In this document: one piece after another, positions 6,901 through 11,153 of the stretch
Layout: the number at the start of each line of letters is the position of its first letter
How positions within the stretch are numbered: position 1 is the first letter of the stretch
Assembly: GCA_030424825.1 (NCBI GenBank)
Contig: JAUHWE010000090.1
Location: forward strand, 1-11,153
Reading direction: 5' to 3'
Source: Verrucomicrobiia bacterium
Lineage (GTDB): Bacteria > Verrucomicrobiota > Verrucomicrobiia > Opitutales > Opitutaceae
Length of the DNA: 11,153 bases
Notes under the pieces: generated by a model
The model's database searches: none
What the model saw: the letters and a program-made list of their open reading frames with translations, nothing else
What the model was told of the DNA's origin: nothing
Position numbers and translations under genes: made by a program

Positions 6901-8296
6901 CATTGTCGGAAGACGAGTATCCGTGGGTCGCATACACCCAGCCGTCAGCGGCGTAGTGGAGGTTGTTGATGACCGCGTGCGTGTCGCGAATGCCGAGATT
7001 GGTATAGAGTTTGGTCCGCTTGTCAGCCACGTCATCTCCGTCGGTGTCCTCAAAGAACCAGATGTCGGGAGCCGCCGTGGCGATGACCCCGTTTTTGTGG
7101 AAGACGAAACTGTTTACGAGTTCGATCTTGTCCGCGAAGACCTTCTTGGAGTCCATGACCCCGTCGCCGTCGGTGTCGGTCAGAATGCTGATCCGGTCGA
7201 GTGGGTCGCGGTTGTATTCGCCCGGCTTGAGCGATCCGGAATCCATCCAGGCAGGAACGTTCACCTTGCGTAGCCCATTGGGATACTCGGGAGTTTCGGC
7301 TACCCACAGGCGGCCTTTCTCGTCCCAGTTGATGTTCATCGGGTTGTTGATCAGAGGCTCCGAGGCCACTAGAGAAATCTCGAATTCGGGATGTACGTTC
7401 AGGTAGCTAGGCAGCTTCTCGGGATGGGGGACGCCACCTTCCACGTAGCGAAGGTTTTCACCGAGCTCGTCGGCCTGGCAGAGCATGTCGACGTCATCGC
7501 GTTTCGCCGCCCAAGCGATGCCGCGCAGGATCATGGCCTTTACGCCGGTGTGGGAGAAATTCTTGTTCCAATGGCCGGGAATGTGGACGAAGGCCCGGTA
7601 GGGTTGGCCGCCACTGAGCTTGTTCTCGTAGGTCCAGATTTGCGGCTGGATGTCATAAATGTTGACTGATTTGCCCAGGGCGACGGCCTCAGCGGCTCGT
7701 TTCTGCGCGTCCTGGTTGCCGCGTCCCTTGGTGTCGATCGCTTTGGGGGTGTAGGCGGTCGCGAGGATGGTCGCGTCCGGGTGGATATCCATGTCGTAGT
7801 AGATCTCGTCCTCGAGGTCGAAGTTGGATATGTCCTTGGTAATGGGATTCGGAATGTTGGTGAAGTAGAGGCTCATGGGGGCCTCGAGGAACTTCGTGGT
7901 TCCGTGGCGCCAGGATCCGCCGATGATGCTCTTGTACCAGTCGGGGTCGCGGGAAACCGCTCCTGCGTGGATGACGACGAGTCCGCCGCCGCGTTTGAGA
8001 AACGCGTTGAGGTGGTCGCGCTGGGCTCCCTCGATATTGCCGGCCTCTTTGGCATTGAGTAGCAGAACGTCGGTATTGGCCAGTTGCGCTTGGGTGGGAA
8101 ACTCTAGGCCGCCGTCGCAGTCGACGCCTCGAGATTCGAGCAGTTCGGTCCAGTTCTTCAAGAATTGTGGATGCTCGTGGGCGCCGGGCGCGTGTGTCTT
8201 TTCTCCGGCCCGGATGAAGACGCGAATCGGATCGGCGGCCTGGGCGCAGAGCGCAGTCATGGCGACTGTCAGGATTAGGATGAGGTAATGTTTCAT
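3944..8296 (-). CDS. Giant periplasmic ThuA / PVC-type dehydrogenase / HEAT / cytochrome c / ThuA fusion protein
   Basis: The 1450-residue product starts with a Sec signal peptide (MKHYLILILTVAMTALCAQA, cleavage near Ala20-Ala21). Residues 24-265 are a ThuA-like domain (class I glutamine-amidotransferase-like fold). Residues 300-695 are a PVC-type glucose/sorbosone-dehydrogenase-like propeller, opening HPEFEISLVASEPL, with two Asp-rich calcium-type loops (DTDGDGVMD 374-382, DTDGDDVAD 417-425). Residues 705-1060 are HEAT-like helices. Residues 1066-1195 are a cytochrome c domain with CVVCH (1076-1080) and probable axial Met1171 in SLMPEG. A Pro/Ala linker leads to a second ThuA domain (1235-1449; GGSSHKFHEFF, MHHPGTWYG, YTLGHDERAHDHPDY). 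ThuA is named from trehalose utilisation, and the propeller-haem pair suggests oxidation of a sugar or polyol with electrons passed to a respiratory chain. No Shine-Dalgarno precedes the ATG. It is the last gene of the cluster. The substrate cannot be inferred. Confidence 0.93.
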   Translation of the reverse strand: MKHYLILILTVAMTALCAQAADPIRVFIRAGEKTHAPGAHEHPQFLKNWTELLESRGVDCDGGLEFPTQAQLANTDVLLLNAKEAGNIEGAQRDHLNAFLKRGGGLVVIHAGAVSRDPDWYKSIIGGSWRHGTTKFLEAPMSLYFTNIPNPITKDISNFDLEDEIYYDMDIHPDATILATAYTPKAIDTKGRGNQDAQKRAAEAVALGKSVNIYDIQPQIWTYENKLSGGQPYRAFVHIPGHWNKNFSHTGVKAMILRGIAWAAKRDDVDMLCQADELGENLRYVEGGVPHPEKLPSYLNVHPEFEISLVASEPLINNPMNINWDEKGRLWVAETPEYPNGLRKVNVPAWMDSGSLKPGEYNRDPLDRISILTDTDGDGVMDSKKVFADKIELVNSFVFHKNGVIATAAPDIWFFEDTDGDDVADKRTKLYTNLGIRDTHAVINNLHYAADGWVYATHGYSSSDNVKSGDGKKDFGPIGNGVVRFKPDGSAFEQYAMRNGNTWGMDTTMSGEVFYTQPTTGNPLVHVVLPESILAKGKLPGVTGTNGLLPGARTFPAMQWEQQAYVQIDQVGRYTAGAGTVIYEGGAWPKKWNQSYFTSEPTLNIIGHFNVVKDGVSFKASKEAGREQQEFISSTNLWFRPIEVMTGPDGAMYIVDFCNQAVIHNDTRGPVHGPANAAVRPDRDHYYGRIWKVQHKEAKAIEPASLDRNNVAALEKAAKSPNEQIRSTAQRLLREFHGAEPSIVGSDAVRAYNNALEERDPAKIVARVKAAQDDWTLSALVAASQDQAIEVIEAALKTDPNDSLITFATALSPSALSQGDAASNAARLLKACGLADAQATPIQAAVLRALAENVSQPPRMTNALKAALASLLSNDETQVLAFPLALIWDTQGQLASQTNAIKSSMINSLSRSNVSDEERVNIARSLVSIHKKDAKILPTMTTLLSGSGSDSLKSGILAAIGSVDGDDLGKTLIDQFSKLEGGLKMEAFNQIVKRPNWAQELLKAMDNGKITPAELGPGNIARLRTHPDWRTARDAFRLFARIAPVSAEKDELIAKLLPEVEKGGDPAKGKILFNACVVCHKLGGEGAAVGPALDGIGSHGAAELLGQIIDPNRVLEPNYAAHNITTKNGETFVGVISTENDATLTLATQTGVMEIAKSNIAKRENTQRSLMPEGFEALGASGLRDLLAFIIAQAGPSTGEQANAASAPKTPAPILNRRKWPDPIPATPVNWEKGKTSVLIISGGSSHKFHEFFGKSDSKTLEDAGLTVHYTEDVAQATKELANADVAIISVNRAGFDTPAYRKALMDRIEAGKGVIMHHPGTWYGYKDWPELNMKIVGGGTRGHDKLGPMGVRVVNKRHPIMKGVSPEFELVDELYMMNKDGPPEGAAKIRVLAETSVSAKSGERHPAVWITQHPKARIVGYTLGHDERAHDHPDYRKILINAAKWVAKK

Positions 8297-8314
8297 TGTT
8301 TAAAAAAGAGCTTT

Positions 8315-8392
8315 TGTAGGAGCGTCGCTTGCGGCGACCGCTTTGGTTGAGGGGGAGCTGACTATACGGTCGCCGCAAGCGACGCCCCTACA
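8315..8392. repeat. REP-like inverted repeat, family 1 (starts TGTAGGAGCG)
   Basis: Arms 8315-8340 and 8367-8392 are inverted copies with 25 of 26 bases matching, separated by 26 bases. Each arm contains the inner palindrome-like CGTCGCTTGCGGCGACCG. The GTAGGAGC opening recalls REP sequences mobilised by RAYT transposases. It fills most of the gap between the TIM-barrel gene and the giant gene. If transcribed, it could stabilise the upstream message or reduce readthrough. Confidence 0.75.
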
Positions 8393-8436
8393 TTGAATTG
8401 ATTCTAGTTAAGAACTTTTGCCGGTAATAGAAAACC

Positions 8437-9303
8437 CTATTTGCGGGCAACTGGGATTTGCTTGAACTTTCGGGTGAGATTGGTGAGCGATTCTTCCACG
8501 CCCATTCGCTCGAGACTGGAGGCTCCCACGAAGCCTTGGGCATCGGTGAGCTCGTTGACCTTGGTGGCGTCCTCCGGTGTATTGATGGGACCGCCGTGGG
8601 AAAGGAGGAATATGTTTGGGTTGACGGCCCGGCCTGCCTCGAAGATCGCCTGGCAGCGGGCGGCGGCATCCTCCATCGAGCAGACGGCTCCGGTAACGCC
8701 GATAGAGCCGCCGACGGTGGTTCCGACGTGGGCGATGATCGCATCGGCACCGGCTTCCGCCATGGCGGCGGCTTCCTCGGGCTTGGCGACGTAGACGATG
8801 CTGAAGAGGTCCATTTTGGAAGCGAGCTTTACCATTTCAACTTCCTTGGAGAAGGGCATGCCGGTTTCCTCCAGCACGTTGCGGAAGTGGCCGTCGACGA
8901 TACAGTGTGTCGGGAAATTGTTTACGCCGGAAAAGCCCATGTCCTTCACTTTAAGGAGCCAATGCCACATGCGGCGGCGCGGGTCAGTGGCGTGCACGCC
9001 GCAGATCACCGGGATCTCCTCAACCGTTGGAAGCACCTCGAACTCGCCAATCTCCATGGCGACCGCGTTGGCGTCGCCATAAGCCATCATCCCCGCAGTC
9101 GAACCGTGTCCCGACATGCGGAAGCGGCCGGAGTTGTAGATGATGAGCAGGTCGGCCCCGCCTTTCTCGATGAACTTGGCGCTGATGCCCGTTCCGGCTC
9201 CGGCGGCGATAATCGCTTCGCCGCGGTCGAGCGTTGCTTGAAGTCGATCACGCATTTCTTGGCGCGTGTACGGGTTTCCTTTTCCTGTCCAGGGATTTGG
9301 CAT
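8437..9303 (-). CDS. Phosphoenolpyruvate hydrolase-like TIM-barrel protein (TIM-br_sig_trns family)
   Basis: The 288-residue protein is a single TIM-barrel domain of the kind annotated as phosphoenolpyruvate hydrolase family or TIM-barrel signal transduction protein (Pfam PF09370, from memory). Landmarks are GAGTGISAKFIEKGGADLL (35-53) with YNSGRFRMSG (56-65), GVNNFPTHCIVDG (126-138), AHVGTTVGGSIG (191-202), LSHGGPI (234-240) and GFVGASSLERMGVE (257-270). The glycine-rich loops at strand ends suit a phosphate-binding site. There is no signal peptide, so it is cytoplasmic. The related domain also occurs as the C-terminal part of plant Tm-1-type proteins, usually beside a UPF0261 partner; no such partner lies in this window. 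The ATG at 9303 has no Shine-Dalgarno, and its leader consists of heptamer repeats. It sits between a cupin gene and the giant sugar-oxidation gene, each gap holding a REP-like palindrome. The true reaction is not established by sequence. Confidence 0.88.
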   Translation of the reverse strand: MPNPWTGKGNPYTRQEMRDRLQATLDRGEAIIAAGAGTGISAKFIEKGGADLLIIYNSGRFRMSGHGSTAGMMAYGDANAVAMEIGEFEVLPTVEEIPVICGVHATDPRRRMWHWLLKVKDMGFSGVNNFPTHCIVDGHFRNVLEETGMPFSKEVEMVKLASKMDLFSIVYVAKPEEAAAMAEAGADAIIAHVGTTVGGSIGVTGAVCSMEDAAARCQAIFEAGRAVNPNIFLLSHGGPINTPEDATKVNELTDAQGFVGASSLERMGVEESLTNLTRKFKQIPVARK

Positions 9304-9314
9304 AATGGTAATTG

Positions 9315-9349
9315 AATTAAGAATTAAGAATTAAGAATTAAGAATTATG
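9315..9349. repeat. Heptamer tandem repeat AATTAAG, four exact copies plus one variant
   Basis: AATTAAG occurs at 9315-9321, 9322-9328, 9329-9335 and 9336-9342, then AATTATG at 9343-9349. The array ends 12 bases before the TIM-barrel start codon, in its untranslated leader. A slip in copy number would change leader length by 7 bases and could alter promoter spacing or translation. It is outside the coding frame, so it would not switch the frame. Confidence 0.85.
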
Positions 9350-9413
9350 AATGAATTGTAATGATTTTTAGGTTACAAATGGGCTCGGATGAGCAAGGCT
9401 TGTTTGCTTAGAT

Positions 9414-9481
9414 GGTAGCGGGCGATCTCCGAGCGCCCATACGCTGGTTGATACATGGGCGCTCGGAAATCGCCCGCTACC
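9414..9481. repeat. REP-like inverted repeat, family 2 (starts GGTAGCGGGC)
   Basis: Arms 9414-9440 and 9455-9481 are inverted copies with 26 of 27 bases matching around a 14-base loop. The sequence differs from the repeat at 8315-8392, so it is a separate family. It lies between the cupin stop and the TIM-barrel start. As a strong RNA hairpin it could partly terminate or protect the message. Confidence 0.75.
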
Positions 9482-9548
9482 TTTAATACATCGAGGCTCG
9501 CCCCTGGACGCTTGCTTTGTGTTCTCCGTGGCATTCGTGGGGAATAAA

Positions 9549-9980
9549 TTATTTTACCGGGGGTCGGTTTTGCGATTCGCGGATAGACTTCCAGGGGGCT
9601 TCCTCGGACACGTCTACGATGTTGGGATCGCCACCATTAAGGGGCGAAAGGATCGCGAGGAAAGTGACGTCTTCGTCGAAGGGGTTGTAGGTGCCGTGGA
9701 CGGCGCCTTGTGGAATCAGTGCCATCTCACCCGCTTTGAGGATTCGGTATTCGTTTTCGACCCACTGTTCTGCCTGTCCGGATAGCACGTAGATGATTTC
9801 CTCCCGCGTTGGATGGGTGTGGAAAGGGTGCGAGCGGCCTGCGGCGATGGTGGCTCGTACCATGAGGAGCTCTTCGGCGCCCACGAGCTCTTTATTAGAA
9901 AGCCATTCGACGGTGGCCCACGGATCTTGCTCCGTTTTAACGTCGGCGGCTTGCATGAAGCGTTTGATTGAATCTGGCAT
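9549..9980 (-). CDS. Single-domain cupin protein (Cupin_2 type)
   Basis: With the ATG at 9980 the product has 143 residues. Both cupin motifs are intact. Motif 1 (G48-X5-H54-T-H56-X4-E61-X6-G68) supplies two His and one Glu ligand, and motif 2 (G84-X5-P90-X-G92-X2-H95-X3-N99) supplies the third His, so a metal such as Fe, Mn or Zn should bind. No signal peptide is present. Such small cupins act as isomerases, dioxygenases, sugar-acid or ligand-binding proteins; nothing here decides which. An in-frame TTG at 9995 would add five residues, but I prefer the ATG; neither has a Shine-Dalgarno. It is the first gene of the minus-strand cluster, 245 bases ahead of the TIM-barrel gene and divergent from the AraC-type regulator. 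Confidence 0.85.
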   Translation of the reverse strand: MPDSIKRFMQAADVKTEQDPWATVEWLSNKELVGAEELLMVRATIAAGRSHPFHTHPTREEIIYVLSGQAEQWVENEYRILKAGEMALIPQGAVHGTYNPFDEDVTFLAILSPLNGGDPNIVDVSEEAPWKSIRESQNRPPVK

Positions 9981-10353
9981 AATTGGAGTGGTCAAAAATC
10001 TAGATCGCCCGCAAGGAGCGTGAGAATGAATAGGAAAGAGGAATTATGGGGTTGTGATGCTTTTGGCTACGGATTGCGCGTGTAATGGTTGTTTGGTGAC
10101 GTGCTTCTTTGGGTTGTTGCTTCGTGTCGCCCTGTGCCCTGGTGGTCAGGTCGCCGCTGGCTCGTTAGCAGGCAAAAGCTTGATGGGTGAACTACAAATT
10201 TGATCGATCTCTTTCTGGAGCCCCGTTAGCCGGTTCGCAAAGCAATTCGGTCAACAAGCACCTATCGAAAATCAACTTTGAGTTCGGAATTAGCTGGATT
10301 TTATCGGGCGGAATACGGTAGGGCTATCGGAAGTCCTACAAATAGAGGGGGTT
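9981..10353. other. Divergent intergenic region between cupin and AraC-type regulator genes
   Basis: These 373 bases should contain the promoters of both the minus-strand cluster and the plus-strand regulator, and probably the regulator's binding sites. I could not pick out a convincing promoter pair or an operator repeat. A 19-codon open frame at 10026-10085 on the plus strand has AAGGAG at 10013-10018, 7 bases before its ATG; it may be a leader peptide or chance. Confidence 0.5.
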
Positions 10354-11153
10354 ATGGTGTCTAATAGCGAATCGAAAACCAAGGAATCGGAAGACGTCCA
10401 GATTTTGGGCGACTCGACCTATTTCCTGGTTCGGTCCGACGAAGTGGAAAACCGCCCTTGGATGACTAGTAGCCCCGTGTGCCCACTGCTCAAGCAGCAT
10501 CACATCGCCCATGCGGGCCTCTTGAGGTGCCAGTACCCCTTTGAAATCGTGAGAACGGACCAGTCGGGCTCCTATATGATGGCGTGTTTTGAAGGCGAGG
10601 GGAGCATTCGGGTGGACGGCGCGTGGAAGACCGTCCGGTCGGGAGAGGCCTGTCTGCTTCCACCCTTCGTGCAAAACTCATTCCGTTGCAAGGAAGGCGT
10701 CCCGTGGCATTTTTGCTGGGTTCGCTACTTGGAATCGCGTGAGTGCAAACCGATCGTTTCTCAGAACTCCCCCGTTCTAAAGGCTTATGATTACGCCCCA
10801 TTGAAGGCTGCGATCGAGGGGTTATATTCAGAAGCCTGTGGGGAAAATAGTCCAAGCATTTTGGGCTACTGGATAGAGCTGGTTCATCAGTACGCCTTGC
10901 GATTCGCCCAGCCCTATGACAATGATGACCGTTTGTGGAGACTGTGGAATCGGGTTGAACCGGAACTTCATCGAAAATGGAATCTGCACGAACTGGCAGA
11001 GATCGCCCACGTGAGTGTGGAACATTTGAGGCGTCTGTGCCAACCAAAGCCCTTCACGGTCTTCCGTTTGCAGAACCTGTTTTTCTTGATACGCTCGTTT
11101 AACCGTATCAAAAACCGGTGTCGCCAACAGACCGCCAACAGGATGAAATTGCA
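10354..11153 (+). CDS. AraC-type transcriptional regulator, C-terminus replaced by antisense ispD sequence; runs off right edge
   Basis: An open frame of 266 codons starts at ATG 10354, preceded by an in-frame TAG; GAGGGGG at 10345-10351 is too close to the ATG and fits the next codon (GTG, 10357) better. Residues 55-125 look like the beta-rich cupin-type ligand-binding half of AraC proteins ([22 protein letters not shown]). Residues 193-229 are the start of the DNA-binding half, with the first helix-turn-helix [21 protein letters not shown]. After Cys229 the expected second helix-turn-helix is absent; residues 230-266 are the antisense reading of an IspD-coding sequence. The protein as read lacks half its DNA-binding domain. 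In a normal context it would be the ligand-responsive switch for the divergent cupin/TIM-barrel/ThuA cluster. Family sure; the 3' end is probably not native. Confidence 0.8.
   Translation, partial: MVSNSESKTKESEDVQILGDSTYFLVRSDEVENRPWMTSSPVCPLLKQHHIAHAGLLRCQYPFEIVRTDQSGSYMMACFEGEGSIRVDGAWKTVRSGEACLLPPFVQNSFRCKEGVPWHFCWVRYLESRECKPIVSQNSPVLKAYDYAPLKAAIEGLYSEACGENSPSILGYWIELVHQYALRFAQPYDNDDRLWRLWNRVEPELHRKWNLHELAEIAHVSVEHLRRLCQPKPFTVFRLQNLFFLIRSFNRIKNRCRQQTANRMKL
11020..11153 (-). pseudogene. ispD: Fragment of 2-C-methyl-D-erythritol 4-phosphate cytidylyltransferase (IspD)
   Basis: Read from the right edge, 44 codons (11151 to 11020) give [15 protein letters not shown], then [17 protein letters not shown]. 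This is the conserved P-x-x-DT-x-KR ... DR-x-GLW-x-x-QTPQ-x-F block of IspD, the enzyme that makes CDP-methylerythritol in the MEP isoprenoid pathway. IspD homology stops after Phe at 11020-11022; beyond it the same strand is the antisense of the AraC-type gene. The remaining N-terminal part would lie beyond the right edge, and the C-terminal part is missing. Either this is a broken copy created by rearrangement or the sequence here is a chimera. Confidence 0.8.

Noticed and set aside
3998..8062. Many long plus-strand and alternative minus-strand frames opposite the giant gene
   Set aside because: They are by-products of high G+C coding sequence; the 1450-residue frame has continuous domain homology throughout.
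8458..9315. 285-residue plus-strand frame antisense to the TIM-barrel gene
   Set aside because: The minus-strand frame carries all conserved motifs of its family; the plus-strand frame has none.
9981..9995. TTG start adding five residues to the cupin protein
   Set aside because: An ATG lies five codons downstream and neither start has a Shine-Dalgarno, so the commoner codon is preferred.
10336..11047. Minus-strand frames antisense to the AraC-type gene
   Set aside because: No homology apart from the IspD block at 11020-11153, which is reported separately.
1..11153. CRISPR array, tRNA or rRNA genes
   Set aside because: No regularly spaced direct repeats and no cloverleaf or rRNA-like sequence were seen on either strand.

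Overview
The window looks like a Verrucomicrobiota chromosome fragment, with Planctomycetota the next best guess. The main reason is a 1450-residue protein of the fused type common in that superphylum: ThuA, then a PVC-type dehydrogenase propeller, HEAT-like helices, a cytochrome c domain and a second ThuA. A small exported protein with the YKIQTSNDLETW-type C-terminus often seen in Verrucomicrobiota supports this. No 16S rRNA or tRNA gene is visible, so the assignment is inference.

Layout. Positions 1-993 (minus) hold the N-terminal part of a vanadium-dependent haloperoxidase/PAP2-type protein cut by the left edge. After a 378-base gap come three small minus-strand genes: a lipoprotein (1372-1845), a zinc-ribbon protein (1917-2198) and an exported protein (2271-2975). 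They are poorer in G+C than the rest. The spacers between them, 1861-1921 and 2207-2267, are related hairpin-forming sequences of about 61 bases that resemble integron attC sites. Positions 2976-3943 carry no gene I can support but contain a 280-base MITE-like element (3233-3512) with 32-base terminal inverted repeats, plus a G+C-rich hairpin.

Positions 3944-9980 form a three-gene minus-strand cluster: a cupin, a PEP-hydrolase-like TIM barrel, and the giant ThuA/dehydrogenase/cytochrome protein. The intergenic gaps carry two unrelated REP-like palindromes and a 7-base tandem repeat. A divergent AraC-type regulator begins at 10354. This arrangement suggests a regulated cluster for periplasmic sugar or sugar-derivative oxidation; the substrate cannot be read from sequence.

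The right end is anomalous. The AraC homology stops after the first helix-turn-helix near 11040, and the opposite strand from 11153 to 11020 encodes a clear IspD fragment. The two overlap in about 21 bases that encode a conserved motif of each family, one on each strand. This looks like a chimeric or rearranged junction rather than a native gene end.
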